Assembly: GCA_900197615.1 (NCBI GenBank)
Contig: FZLR01000008.1
Location: forward strand, 1-59,052
From: Rhodospirillaceae bacterium Spongia-Bin9
Lineage (GTDB): Bacteria; Pseudomonadota; Alphaproteobacteria; Bin65
DNA: 59,052 bases
Reading direction: 5' to 3'
Shown here piece after piece: positions 1 through 8,065 of the stretch; position 1 is the stretch's first letter, and each line of letters begins with the position of its first letter. The notes under the pieces are model-generated. The model did no database searches. It saw only the letters and a list, made by a program, of their open reading frames with translations, and was not told the DNA's origin. The position numbers and the translations under genes are program-made.

Positions 1-50
1 CCGGGGCCCCCCCCCCCCACCCCCCCGGGCGCCGCCGCCATACGGCGGGC
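1..50. other. Low-complexity contig edge, probably unreliable sequence
   Basis: The first ~30 bases are almost only C and G with long C runs. Read on the minus strand they continue the ZnuB frame, but the residues become Gly, Pro and Ala where the family has a varied loop after its PAA-A-RR motif. The frame is open yet the residues are implausible. This looks like G/C-biased base-calling or assembly error at a contig end rather than biology. Confidence 0.6.
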
Positions 51-659
51 CGCGGCCGCGGGAACGATCACGAGCGCCACGACGAGGAGCATCCCCACGA
101 TCTTCATGCCCACGGCGATCACGGCAGCGAGCATGAACAGGAGTAGCAGGCGCACCCGCTCGACCGGCACGCCCTCGACCGCGGCCAGGTCCCTGTCGAC
201 GGTCATGGAGAGCAGGTTGCGCCATTGCCAGACGATGGCGGCGGCGACAACGGCGGCGGTCCCGAAGATCAGCCACAGGTCGGACGGGCCGACCGCGAGA
301 ATGTCACCGAACAGGTAACCGATCAGGTCGACCCGCAAGCGCTCCATGGAGGCGACGATGACGAGGCCCAGCGCAAACACGGCATGGGCCAGCACCCCGA
401 GCAGGGCATCGACCGAAACGACGCGCTGGCGCTCCAGCAGGACAAGGCACAGGGCAAGCAGGAGGCATACGGCGAAAACCGTCAGGATCGGCGCGACCTC
501 GAGCAGAAAACCCAACGCGATGCCGAGCAGCACCGCATGGGCGAGCGCGGTGCCGAAATACGCCAGATTCCGCCAGACCACGAAACAGCCGACCGGGCCG
601 GCGGCAAGCGCCGCCCCGATGCCGCCGCCCAGCGCGCGCAGAAAGAAGTCCTCCATCAT
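1..659 (-). CDS. znuB: Zinc ABC transporter permease ZnuB (3' end cut by window edge)
   Basis: Integral membrane subunit of the high-affinity Zn(II) importer ZnuABC. The minus-strand frame starts at an ATG at 659 (a second ATG follows at 656) and overlaps the stop of znuC in an ATGA arrangement, so the two are translationally coupled. The protein begins MMEDFFLRALGGG and contains the family segment GCFVVWRNLAYFGTALAHA, then successive hydrophobic helices (for example ILTVFAVCLLLALCLVLL and VGMKIVGMLLVVALVIVPAA). About 210 residues are readable, most of the usual ~260–280. The last ~15 codons fall in the poor-quality edge. znuA and zur are not in the window. The ABC-3 family also moves Mn, so Zn specificity rests on similarity of the pair to ZnuCB. 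Confidence 0.85.
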   Translation of the reverse strand, partial: MMEDFFLRALGGGIGAALAAGPVGCFVVWRNLAYFGTALAHAVLLGIALGFLLEVAPILTVFAVCLLLALCLVLLERQRVVSVDALLGVLAHAVFALGLVIVASMERLRVDLIGYLFGDILAVGPSDLWLIFGTAAVVAAAIVWQWRNLLSMTVDRDLAAVEGVPVERVRLLLLFMLAAVIAVGMKIVGMLLVVALVIVPAAAARRMAAAPGGVGGGGP

Positions 660-1471
660 GGGCGCCGGTCCGAACCCCCGGTTGCCGCGGACCCGCCGGA
701 ATCGATCGACAGCGGCTCGCCGAGCGCGTCGTGGCGATGATCGTGCATATGCTGATAGACCGCGAGCTTCTCGGAGAGCTGCGGGCCGAACAGGGAAATG
801 AATTCGGGATCGCGCATTACCGTCTGGGGCCGGCCGGTGCAGCACACATGCCGGTTCAGGCACACCACGACATCGGTTGCCGCCATGACGAGGTGGAGAT
901 CGTGCGAGACCAGGAGTATTCCGCAGCCGTGCCGATCCCGTATCGCCGCAATCAGATCGTAGAGTTCGCCCTGGCTGGTGACGTCGACCCCGGCGAGCGG
1001 TTCGTCGAGTACGAGCAGGCCGGGTTCGCGCAGCAGCGCCCGGGCAAGCAGAATCCGCTGCATCTCTCCGCCGGAAATTTCGGCCAGGGGATAATCGAGA
1101 ATGGCCTCGGCGCCGACTTCCTCAAGCGCCGCTTCGAGCCTGTCCTGCGACGCCGCGCCCCCGAGGGTCAGGAAGCGCCGCACGGTCATCGGCAATACCG
1201 GATCGCGGCGAACATGCTGCGGCGAATAGCCGATTCGCAGGCCGGCGGCGCGCCAAACCTCGCCGCTGTCCGGGCGGACGATACCGAGGAGCACGCGGAT
1301 CAGGGTGGACTTGCCCGCGCCGTTCAGCCCGACCAGGGTCACGATCTCGCCGGCGCGCACCTGAAGATCGACCGAATCGAGCACGGTCTGCCGGCCGAAG
1401 CGCACGTTCAGGCCCTGCGCGCTGACGAGAAGCGGGTCTTCCGAGCGGTCGCCGGGATGTCCAGGGGTCAT
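656..1471 (-). CDS. znuC: Zinc ABC transporter ATP-binding protein ZnuC
   Basis: Cytoplasmic ATPase that powers zinc import through ZnuB. It has a complete ABC signature: Walker A GLNGAGKST, signature SGGEMQRILLARALL, Walker B LLVLDEPLAGVD and switch His in LLVSHDLHL. The start is placed at the ATG at 1471 (MTPGHPG...), giving 271 aa; the frame stays open upstream to 1516, but that stretch looks like leader. It follows fabF1XL on the same strand after a ~110-base gap that could hold its own promoter. I found no convincing Zur palindrome there. The His-rich tail (HMHDHRHD) suits a zinc system. Confidence 0.9.
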   Translation of the reverse strand: MTPGHPGDRSEDPLLVSAQGLNVRFGRQTVLDSVDLQVRAGEIVTLVGLNGAGKSTLIRVLLGIVRPDSGEVWRAAGLRIGYSPQHVRRDPVLPMTVRRFLTLGGAASQDRLEAALEEVGAEAILDYPLAEISGGEMQRILLARALLREPGLLVLDEPLAGVDVTSQGELYDLIAAIRDRHGCGILLVSHDLHLVMAATDVVVCLNRHVCCTGRPQTVMRDPEFISLFGPQLSEKLAVYQHMHDHRHDALGEPLSIDSGGSAATGGSDRRP

Positions 1472-1582
1472 TCGGAACCCTATCAGTACCGAAGAATTCG
1501 GAGCAAGGGCCAGCATCGGAAAGGCGCAGCAAATCCGGCAACGTCCCGCCGCTTTGCCGAATTCCGGCCGGGCCGCCGATTC

Positions 1583-2857
1583 CTACCCTGCGGCGGCCAG
1601 CACCAGGCTGACATTCTGGCCGCCGAAGCCGAAGCTGTTGGAGAGGGCGAATTCGACCGGTTGCGCGCGCGCTTCGTTGGGAACGACGTCGAGCTCGATG
1701 TTCGGGTCCGGCTCGCGGTAGTTGATGGTCGGCGGCAGCACGCCCTCGCGCAGGGCCTGCACCGTCGCCACGGCTTCGACCGCGCCGGCGGCGGTCAGCG
1801 TGTGGCCGATCATCGACTTGTTGGAACTGACCGCCAGCCTGTCCCTGCCGGCGCCGAAGACCTCGGAAATGCCGAGACATTCCATCTTGTCGTTTTCCGG
1901 CGTGCCGGTGCCGTGGGCGTTGATATAGCCGATATCCGCCGGTTCCAGTCCGGCGTCGGCAATCGCGCCGGCCATGGAGCGGATTATGGCCCCGCCGTCC
2001 GGGTTCGAGCGGGTGCGGTGGAAAGTGTCCGCCGCCTCGCCGCAGCCCAGGATGTAGCCGAGGATGGTTGCGCCACGGGCCTTCGCACGGTCGGGATGTT
2101 CGAGCACCAGCGCGGCAGCGCCTTCGGCCATCACGAAGCCGTCCCGGTTGCGGGAAAACGGCTTGGCCGCCTGCTCCGGCGGATCGTTCTTGGTCGAGAG
2201 CGCCGACAGCAGGGCGAAGCGGATCAGGGATTCGCTGTTGATGCTGCCGTCCGTGCCGACGCACAGCGCCGCCGGACGCTCGCCCCGCCGGACCGATTCG
2301 ACGCCGAGCTGGATCGCCGACGCGCCGGAGGCACAGGCCGTCGTCAGCGTGATCGGCGAGCCGGTGCAGCCATGGCGCTCTGCCAGCCTATCCGCCAGCG
2401 ACCCGTTCAGGAACTCATGGTGCCAGGGCAGCGATATTCCGGTTCCTGGGCCGCCGCCTTCGCCACGCGCGTAAGGCCCGGCACCCGGGTCCACGGCATC
2501 GAGCAGGTCGAACCGGGAGTCCCAGTCATGCTCGATCGGCGGCGCAGCGACGAACAGGTCGCCGTCGATGCCGCCGTCGGCGGCAATGCCGCTGGCGGCC
2601 ACCGCCTCGTCGGCCACGGCTTCCGCCATCGCGCGGCTGAGCGCGGGGATCGTGACCGGTTCGACATCCATGAATGCGACGCAGCCCGCGATCTGCGTGC
2701 GCAGACCTTCGGTCGGGAAGCGGCCGATGCGGCGGATGCCGGATTCGCCGGCGGTCAGGCGGCGCCAGTTCTCCGCCACGCCGCGCCCGAGCGACGTAAT
2801 CATGCCGAGGCCGGTGATGGCGACGGCGCGGGCATAGGGATCGCCCGAGACTGTCAT
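1583..2857 (-). CDS. fabF1XL: Catalytic beta-ketoacyl-ACP synthase, FabF1XL type
   Basis: Condensing enzyme of the FabB/FabF family, expected to elongate acyl chains on AcpXL during very-long-chain fatty acid synthesis. All three catalytic residues are visible: Cys in LTTACASGAS, His in INAHGTGTPENDKME and His in SNKSMIGHTLTAAGA; the Gly-rich end FGFGGQN is also intact. Two starts are possible: ATG 2872 with no ribosome site, or ATG 2857 preceded by GAAAGGCGG; I prefer the second (424 aa). It follows fabF2XL with almost no gap, in the order fabZ–fabF2–fabF1 described for the rhizobial acpXL region. FabF of bulk fatty acid synthesis is the alternative, but the neighbours favour the XL role. 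Confidence 0.82.
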   Translation of the reverse strand: MTVSGDPYARAVAITGLGMITSLGRGVAENWRRLTAGESGIRRIGRFPTEGLRTQIAGCVAFMDVEPVTIPALSRAMAEAVADEAVAASGIAADGGIDGDLFVAAPPIEHDWDSRFDLLDAVDPGAGPYARGEGGGPGTGISLPWHHEFLNGSLADRLAERHGCTGSPITLTTACASGASAIQLGVESVRRGERPAALCVGTDGSINSESLIRFALLSALSTKNDPPEQAAKPFSRNRDGFVMAEGAAALVLEHPDRAKARGATILGYILGCGEAADTFHRTRSNPDGGAIIRSMAGAIADAGLEPADIGYINAHGTGTPENDKMECLGISEVFGAGRDRLAVSSNKSMIGHTLTAAGAVEAVATVQALREGVLPPTINYREPDPNIELDVVPNEARAQPVEFALSNSFGFGGQNVSLVLAAAG

Positions 2858-2875
2858 CCGCCTTTCATCCACATG

Positions 2876-4084
2876 CTATCCCGTCGCTTCCACCAGGGCC
2901 ATGGCTTCGCCCCTGACGTGCCCCCAGCCGGTGACCAGGGCGCGGACTATGGGCCCGGCGCCGGCGGCTTCGACCGCCGCTTCCGGCGACAGGGGCGCAA
3001 AGACTTCGCCCCGTTCGGTGCAGACTGTAGCGAGAATGACATTCTGCAGGAAGGCCGCTTCGACGGCGTGGCCGACCGCCTGGGCCAGGCCGCGCACCGG
3101 CGCGCCGGCGGCCACACCTTCGAGAAACGTTCGCTCGGCGGCGGTGATACCGGTCGCCGCGCCGGCGCCGCTCGCGCCGCTCAGCACGGCCGTTTCCGCT
3201 CCGGCGGGTCCGGCGACCATTCTTTCGAGCTGCCGCCGGGCGGTCTGAGCCGGATCGCCGGCGCGCCGGTCGGTGCGATCGCTCTCCACCCCGCGCAATA
3301 CGGCCCGTACCGCTGCGCCGCGGGTTTCCGCACTCGCGCGCGATTCGAGCACCAGAAAGGCGCCGGCTGCGCCGAAGCAGATGCCGGCGTCGGGCCGCGA
3401 CCAGAGATCGGCGAAGCCGCCACGCAGCAGAAAACCGCCGGCATTGTAGGAAATCTGGATTTCCGGGCGTTCGGACGCGAAAGCAGCGCCGACCAGAAAA
3501 ATATCGCCCTGGCCGGCCGTCAGCCGGCGATGGGCGATGCGCAGGGCATCGGCGCCGGCCGCCTCTTCGCCCATAAAGGTCCGGCTCGATCCGGAAACCT
3601 TGTAGACGATGGAAATGTTGCCGGCGAACAGGTTCGGCAGCTGCGCCAGGAACAGGGTGGGCCTTAGCCCGTCGGCCATCTGGGCCGTAATCCAGGCGTC
3701 GCGCTCGTCAGGCCCGGGCGCGCCTTCGAGAATCTGGCGGTCCAGTTCCAGATCGCGCTCGCCGCCGCCCGACGCCACGATCATGTGGGTCCGCTGCAGC
3801 AGATCCGCCTCGCCCTTGAGTCCGGCCATGTCGAGCGCCAGTCCGGCGGCGTAGGCGCCGAACTGCATCATCGGCCCCATGGCCCGCCGGTCGCCGGGTC
3901 GCGGCACTTGGGTCTCAAGGTCGTAGTCGCCGATGGTGTGAATCGGGAACGGGGGAGTCGCAACTTCGTCGACGCGGGCGTGGCGTGCGGCCGGATCGTT
4001 GAGCGCGGCCCACCAGGCGGCCGGGGTCTCGCCGAGCGGCGAGAGCAGGCCGTAGCCGGTTATGCAAACTTCGCGATCCGTCAC
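2876..4084 (-). CDS. fabF2XL: Ketosynthase-fold protein without catalytic Cys, FabF2XL / chain-length-factor type
   Basis: A 402-aa thiolase-fold condensing-enzyme relative, started by GTG at 4084 two bases after the FabZ stop. Aligned by eye to its neighbour FabF1XL, the nucleophile loop TACASGA is replaced by MGEEAAGAD, so Cys becomes Glu. The first catalytic His (NAHGTGT) is replaced by SGASGAG, while the second His remains (AVGHAVEAAF). This is the pattern of KS-beta/chain-length-factor subunits, which pair with an active KS. By position it corresponds to fabF2XL of the rhizobial very-long-chain fatty acid cluster. I infer a heterodimer with FabF1XL that sets chain length; the sequence shows only loss of the catalytic residues. 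Confidence 0.75.
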   Translation of the reverse strand: MTDREVCITGYGLLSPLGETPAAWWAALNDPAARHARVDEVATPPFPIHTIGDYDLETQVPRPGDRRAMGPMMQFGAYAAGLALDMAGLKGEADLLQRTHMIVASGGGERDLELDRQILEGAPGPDERDAWITAQMADGLRPTLFLAQLPNLFAGNISIVYKVSGSSRTFMGEEAAGADALRIAHRRLTAGQGDIFLVGAAFASERPEIQISYNAGGFLLRGGFADLWSRPDAGICFGAAGAFLVLESRASAETRGAAVRAVLRGVESDRTDRRAGDPAQTARRQLERMVAGPAGAETAVLSGASGAGAATGITAAERTFLEGVAAGAPVRGLAQAVGHAVEAAFLQNVILATVCTERGEVFAPLSPEAAVEAAGAGPIVRALVTGWGHVRGEAMALVEATG

Positions 4085-4086
4085 CG

Positions 4087-4566
4087 CTATGCCCCGCCTG
4101 GCCCAGCCGCAGTCACCGGCGCGCCGATCTCCCGGGCCCGGGCGATCACCAGGTCGCGCAGGGCCGGTTCGGGAAACGGCATGGTCCTATAGCGGATTTC
4201 GCATTCCGCTGCACGCCGGTCCTCAAGCGAAATCCGGCCTTCGATGGCCGCGATGCCGGAGCTGACCTGCTGCACTTCGGCGTCGATCCGCAGGGTTGCG
4301 CCGGGTTCGACGGCTTCGCGGATGCGCGCCTTCACCACCTGGGTCAGGACCGGCATCCGCCGGTAGCCGTCGAGCGCCATCAGGAGGAAGCCGCCGCATT
4401 GCGCCACGGTCTCGACCAGCAACGTGCCGGGCATGACAGGATAGCCGGGGAAGTGGCCCTCGAAGACGGTCGAGCGTTCGGGGACCTGCGCCCGGCAGCG
4501 GATGGTCTGCCGTTCGAGGTCGATGGCCTCGACCCGGTCGACCATCTGGAAATATTCGAGCTTCAC
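4087..4566 (-). CDS. fabZXL: 3-hydroxyacyl-ACP dehydratase, FabZ-XL type
   Basis: Hot-dog fold dehydratase of 159 aa that removes water from 3-hydroxyacyl-ACP during elongation. The catalytic region GHFPGYPVMPGTLLVETVAQ carries the active-site His and the downstream Glu on the adjacent helix. It starts at GTG 4566 (MKLEYFQMVDRVE), 45 bases after the acpXL stop; no strong ribosome site precedes it, and an internal ATG seven codons in is the alternative. It lies between acpXL and fabF2XL, as in Rhizobium, so it probably works on AcpXL-bound chains rather than bulk fatty acids. Confidence 0.85.
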   Translation of the reverse strand: MKLEYFQMVDRVEAIDLERQTIRCRAQVPERSTVFEGHFPGYPVMPGTLLVETVAQCGGFLLMALDGYRRMPVLTQVVKARIREAVEPGATLRIDAEVQQVSSGIAAIEGRISLEDRRAAECEIRYRTMPFPEPALRDLVIARAREIGAPVTAAGPGGA

Positions 4567-4611
4567 GATCGTTCGCCGGACCGAAGCCGTTCGCGCCAGG
4601 GGACGGGCCGG

Positions 4612-4905
4612 TCAGGCGGCCTTTGCGGCGCGCAGTTCCTCGATCCGGACGACCAGATTCTTCATGACGAAGAATTCGTCGGCGTCCGCATCGCCCTGAT
4701 TGACCTCCTCCATCCACTGTTCGACCGGCATCTTGATGCCGAACTTCTTGTCGATGTCGAAGGTCACGTCCAGGAAATCCAGGCTGTCGATGCCGAGGTC
4801 GTTCACGGCATGGGAATCCGGGCCGATCTCCGTCCGGTCGATCGAGCAGATGTCGGCGATGATATCGGCGACCGAATCGAAGGTTTCCTGGTTGAACGCG
4901 GTCAT
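4612..4905 (-). CDS. acpXL: Acyl carrier protein AcpXL (very-long-chain fatty acids)
   Basis: A 97-aa acyl carrier protein. The phosphopantetheine attachment Ser lies in [11 protein letters not shown], and the segments [13 protein letters not shown] and [18 protein letters not shown] match the AcpXL subfamily rather than the housekeeping AcpP (longer, with the conserved PVEQW and EVN blocks). AcpXL carries 26–28 carbon hydroxy acids destined for lipid A in Rhizobiaceae and relatives. The start is the ATG at 4905, with GGAG seven bases upstream. It is the first gene of the acpXL–fabZ–fabF2–fabF1 run. The 194-base gap upstream has a good -35 box (TTGACT, minus strand, 4986–4991) but no clear -10. 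Confidence 0.9.
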   Translation of the reverse strand: MTAFNQETFDSVADIIADICSIDRTEIGPDSHAVNDLGIDSLDFLDVTFDIDKKFGIKMPVEQWMEEVNQGDADADEFFVMKNLVVRIEELRAAKAA

Positions 4906-5099
4906 CGAGGTCTCCGCTCGCAATGCGGTATTCCGGCTGGCGCCCGAAGGTCGGTGGACCATCGATCGGTCGGAAAAGAAAACAAAGTCAACCGGTTAGC
5001 GCGAGGGAAAGTCAGGGGTTCGCAGACGGCCAGAACATAGTCGCGCTGCCTGCCCTGCGGCATCGTGTGTTTTGTCGCGCCGACGCCCGGCCAGCCTGT

Positions 5100-6080
5100 T
5101 CAGGCTCCCCAGCGCCGGTGGAGCCAGAGCCATTGTTCCGGCGACCGGTGCACCCATTCGGCGATCCGGTCGTTAACCCGCTGCATGAAGAGCGCTTCGT
5201 CGGCCCGCTCGTCGCCGGTCCGCTCGATTTTCATCGGATCGGAGATTTCGATGACGAAGCGCCGCCCGCCCAGCCGCCGGCAGCAGGCGCCGAACACCGG
5301 CGCGTCGAAGCGCAGGGCGAAGCGCGCGAGGGTAACTCCGGTCATGGCCGGCCGGCCCATGAAATCCAGCGCGATGCCCCTGTTGTTCTTCTGGTCGACC
5401 AGCAATGCCAGCCGGCCGCCCTGGGCCATGACGCGGCCGGCAGCGAGGCCGCCCTGATACCCTTTGGGCAACAGGGCGAACTGGCCGGCGCGCATCCGGT
5501 CGAGCAGCGGGCCGACATAGGGATTGTTCGGACGACGGAAAACGACGGAGGTGAACACGCCGAATTTCGCCGCTCCGACGGCCAGGAATTCCCAATTGCC
5601 CATGTGCGGCACGAAGATCAGCGCAGGTCCCCGGTGAGTCAGCAGGCGGAGGAAATTCTGGGCGCCCCGGATCTCGAGGCGCCCACCGCTCAGGGTGACG
5701 CTCTCGCCGGACCGCGCCGCCGCCATGAGGCGCTCGATGCCGGAGTCCGACAGCGCCTCCTGCAACGCGGGGTCCCACAAGGCGTCGATGCGCGCCGACT
5801 CGGCGGCCACCCGGCCCAGATTGTCCCACATCCGGCGCACGATCTGCCGCCGCCGAGTTCGCGGCATATCGGGGAAAATTCGTTTAAGATTGACCTTGGC
5901 GCGGCGGGAAAAAGGCAGCAGCGGGCCGAGCGTTCGTCCGATAAACCCGCCGATGGCGGAAGCGGCCGCCGAGGGGACGAGGCGCATCGCCCCCCAGAAA
6001 AGATAGACCGGCACAGCCTCCAGCGCCCAAATGAGCGGCAGGAACCGCGCCGCGCGCGCAGCAGTCCTCCGACGCCCCAT
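5100..6080 (-). CDS. lpxL: Lipid A acyltransferase of the LpxL/HtrB family, probably LpxXL
   Basis: A 326-aa inner-membrane acyltransferase with an N-terminal hydrophobic anchor (FLPLIWALEAVPVYLFWG) and the HX4(D/E) catalytic motif as HMGNWE in FVPHMGNWEF, plus LLVDQKNNRG and the family tail SPEQWLWLHRRW. These enzymes add secondary acyl chains to Kdo-lipid A in the cytoplasmic leaflet. Directly upstream of acpXL on the same strand, it is the obvious candidate for the transferase that takes the very long chain from AcpXL. In rhizobia lpxXL sits at the 3' end of the cluster; here it is at the 5' side, 50 bases after tRNA-Phe. The stop codon lies inside a short dyad (AGCCTGTTCAGGCT). Confidence 0.8.
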   Translation of the reverse strand: MGRRRTAARAARFLPLIWALEAVPVYLFWGAMRLVPSAAASAIGGFIGRTLGPLLPFSRRAKVNLKRIFPDMPRTRRRQIVRRMWDNLGRVAAESARIDALWDPALQEALSDSGIERLMAAARSGESVTLSGGRLEIRGAQNFLRLLTHRGPALIFVPHMGNWEFLAVGAAKFGVFTSVVFRRPNNPYVGPLLDRMRAGQFALLPKGYQGGLAAGRVMAQGGRLALLVDQKNNRGIALDFMGRPAMTGVTLARFALRFDAPVFGACCRRLGGRRFVIEISDPMKIERTGDERADEALFMQRVNDRIAEWVHRSPEQWLWLHRRWGA

Positions 6081-6130
6081 ACCTCAGCGCCTCCGCCTGT
6101 CTGCACGGTGCCGGCCATGACGGGAAAGAT

Positions 6131-6206
6131 TGGTGCCCAGGGGCGGAATCGAACCACCGACACCGTGATTTTCAGTCACGTGCTCTACCAACTGAGCTAC
6201 CTGGGC
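6131..6206 (-). tRNA. tRNA-Phe (GAA)
   Basis: A 76-base cloverleaf on the minus strand. Acceptor arms GCCCAGG/CCTGGGC are followed by A and an encoded CCA. The D arm is GCTC...GAGC, the anticodon stem CGTGA/TCACG has loop CTGAAAA (anticodon GAA), and the T arm is GGTGG TTCGATT CCGCC. All stems pair. Confidence 0.97.
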
Positions 6207-6305
6207 TCCGCTTCGAGGCGCCGGTCGCCGAAGGCCGGGCCCGCAATCGCTCGCGAAGAAGGCGATTTATAGGTTTGTCGTCCCGGCAAGTCCACCCGCT
6301 GCGCC

Positions 6306-6551
6306 TCAATGCGCCAGCACGCCGCGTCGCCCCTTGCCGGCGCCGTCACCCGATTCGCTATCGGATTCGCCGGCCGGTTCGTCGGCGGAATCTTCGACCT
6401 CAGCGTCCGGCGGTTCTTCGGCCGGGATGCGGTAGTCTTCGTTGAACCACCGCCCGAGATCGACATCGGCGCAGCGACGCGAGCAGAAGGGCCGGTAATC
6501 CGGATCGGCCGGCTTGCCGCAGACCGGGCATCGCTCCCGCGGTCCCGTCAT
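6306..6551 (-). CDS. yacG: DNA gyrase inhibitor YacG
   Basis: An 81-aa zinc protein. Four Cys ligands are visible in CPVCGKP and [12 protein letters not shown], followed by the family motif [13 protein letters not shown] and an acidic, low-complexity tail. YacG binds GyrB and inhibits gyrase in E. coli. The start is the ATG at 6551 (MTGPRERC), 34 bases after the maf stop; the open frame further upstream is antisense to nothing real and reads as maf in another frame. Position next to maf and infA is typical of alphaproteobacteria. Confidence 0.9.
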   Translation of the reverse strand: MTGPRERCPVCGKPADPDYRPFCSRRCADVDLGRWFNEDYRIPAEEPPDAEVEDSADEPAGESDSESGDGAGKGRRGVLAH

Positions 6552-6585
6552 CGCATCGGCCCGCCCGGCGTTCCCGCGGTCCGGT

Positions 6586-7176
6586 TCATCCCGCGCCTTC
6601 GAGGAGGGCCCAGGTTTCGAACAGCGGGAGGCCGACAACATTCGAATAGGAGCCCGATAGCCGCCGCACGAATATGGCGGCCATACCCTGGATGGCGTAG
6701 GCGCCGGCCTTGTCCCGCCACTCGCCGCTCTCGATATACCGGTCGATTTCGTCGGCGTGCAGCCGCTTGAACGTAACGGCGGACTGCACGACCCGGACCG
6801 CAATTTTATCCGGCGGCGCGGCGCTGCCCGGAACCGCTGCTGCGGGAATGGCCAGGGCAACCGCGCCGATCACGCGATGCCGGCGGCCGGACAGAAGGCG
6901 CAAACACCGGCGCGCCTCGGCAGCATCCCCGGGCTTGCCGAGAATGCGCCGCCCGGCAGCGACCGCGGTATCGGCCGCAAGCACCCGGTCTTCGCGGCAG
7001 CGGCGGCTGACCTGGAGGCATTTCTCCCGCGCCATCCTTACGGCATAGGCCGCCGGCAATTCGGCGCGGTGCGGCGTCTCGTCGATATCGGCGGGAAGCA
7101 CCCGGCTGGGCGCGAGGCCCACCTGGGCGAGAAGTTCGAGGCGGCGCGGCGAGGCGGAGGCGAGAACGAACGTCAA
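6586..7176 (-). CDS. maf: Maf-type nucleoside triphosphate pyrophosphatase
   Basis: A 196-aa house-cleaning pyrophosphatase that hydrolyses non-canonical or excess nucleoside triphosphates (dTTP/UTP or modified bases). The signature [12 protein letters not shown] opens the protein, with LAADTAV and [14 protein letters not shown] downstream. The apparent start is TTG at 7176; no ribosome site precedes it. A perfect 6-bp hairpin (GATCGG CAG CCGATC, 7177–7191) sits directly before the start and could affect initiation or end infA transcripts. It lies between infA and yacG. Confidence 0.9.
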   Translation of the reverse strand: MTFVLASASPRRLELLAQVGLAPSRVLPADIDETPHRAELPAAYAVRMAREKCLQVSRRCREDRVLAADTAVAAGRRILGKPGDAAEARRCLRLLSGRRHRVIGAVALAIPAAAVPGSAAPPDKIAVRVVQSAVTFKRLHADEIDRYIESGEWRDKAGAYAIQGMAAIFVRRLSGSYSNVVGLPLFETWALLEGAG

Positions 7177-7231
7177 GATCGGCAGCCGATCGACAGACCG
7201 GGCCGGCCGCAGGCGCCCGTTCGAAGCGGCC

Positions 7232-7450
7232 CTACTTGAAGCGAAACGTGATCCGCCCCTTGGTCAGGTCGTAGGGCGTCATTTCCACACTGACCTTGTC
7301 GCCCGTTAAAACCCGGATCCGGTTCTTGCGCATCTTGCCCGACGTGTGCGCCAGGATTTCATGGTCGTTCTCCAGCTTCACGCGGAACATCGCGTCCGGC
7401 AGGATTTCGGTGACCGTCCCCGAAAATTCCAGCAGATCCTCTTTCGCCAT
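7232..7450 (-). CDS. infA: Translation initiation factor IF-1
   Basis: A 72-aa OB-fold protein of standard length, ending GRITFRFK. The family core [19 protein letters not shown] and [13 protein letters not shown] is intact. IF-1 binds the 30S A-site during initiation. The start is ATG 7450 ([11 protein letters not shown]), with AAGGA about 11 bases upstream. It precedes maf and yacG on the same strand, as in many alphaproteobacteria. Confidence 0.97.
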   Translation of the reverse strand: MAKEDLLEFSGTVTEILPDAMFRVKLENDHEILAHTSGKMRKNRIRVLTGDKVSVEMTPYDLTKGRITFRFK

Positions 7451-7617
7451 GCGGCCGTTTTCCTTGGAATCGTCTGTTCGTTGCGGCCGAACATGGCCGG
7501 GCCGGCAGCGCGGGTCAAGCGGCTTGCCCGGACCCCCGCCGGAGCCGGTACCCGAATTGCGGCAGGATTGCCGCCGGTTCGGCCGGACGCAAGCGCCGGC
7601 CCCGGCAGCGGACGGCG

Positions 7618-7860
7618 CTACTGGAAGCGCGGCTGGACGCCGGCGAGCAGATAGCGGCGCGCCGGAACGCACGGCGCGCTCCGGTCCACGACGATGGCAA
7701 GATTGAACGCCACGCCGCCATGTTCGGCGATCCACTTTTCGCCATCGCGCTCGCGCGGATCGATGGCGTAGTCCATATGCGAGGTCGCCGCGACGACGGC
7801 GGCGACGGCCAGGGCGGGACACAGCCAGACGAAGAGGCGGCGGATCGAATCCAGTTTCAT
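7618..7860 (-). CDS. Small hypothetical protein with one membrane segment
   Basis: An 80-aa frame starting at ATG 7860 ([13 protein letters not shown]). One hydrophobic segment (about residues 9–27, [14 protein letters not shown]) is followed by a charged part ([20 protein letters not shown]) and the end [11 protein letters not shown]. It could be a signal-anchored periplasmic peptide. I do not recognise a family. It lies between the LMW phosphatase and infA on the same strand, with coding-like third positions. The ribosome site is weak, so both start and reality are moderately certain. Confidence 0.5.
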   Translation of the reverse strand: MKLDSIRRLFVWLCPALAVAAVVAATSHMDYAIDPRERDGEKWIAEHGGVAFNLAIVVDRSAPCVPARRYLLAGVQPRFQ

Positions 7861-8065
7861 GGCATCGTCCCGAAGTCGGGGCACAGGCCGGAATCCGACC
7901 CGCACAGCGGAAGAATTGTGTATTGAATTAGTCAAATTGAATAAAGATGTCGAGCATGTTTTCAGAATTTAGCAACTTTTTGTGGCAATCCGGTATATTC
8001 ATTAGATCAATTGAATGAAAATCCAGCGGGCCGGAGTAGATGACCGGCCGGGTGGGTAATCCGGG
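7861..8065. promoter_or_regulatory. AT-rich intergenic region upstream of the infA group
   Basis: About 200 bases between the LMW phosphatase stop and the small membrane protein. The part from 7915 to 8030 is strikingly A+T-rich against the surroundings (for example TTTTCAGAATTTAGCAAC). It probably holds the promoter for the small protein, infA, maf and yacG on the minus strand. A TTGCCA box at 7983–7988 (minus) is a possible -35, but no convincing -10 pairs with it. Confidence 0.4.

Noticed and set aside
1472-1582. Zur operator before znuC
   Set aside because: I looked for an AT-rich dyad of Zur type and saw none that was convincing.
731-3667. A 978-codon open frame on the plus strand
   Set aside because: Fully antisense to znuC and the two ketosynthase genes, which have clear motifs. 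Such frames arise in GC-rich DNA opposite real genes.
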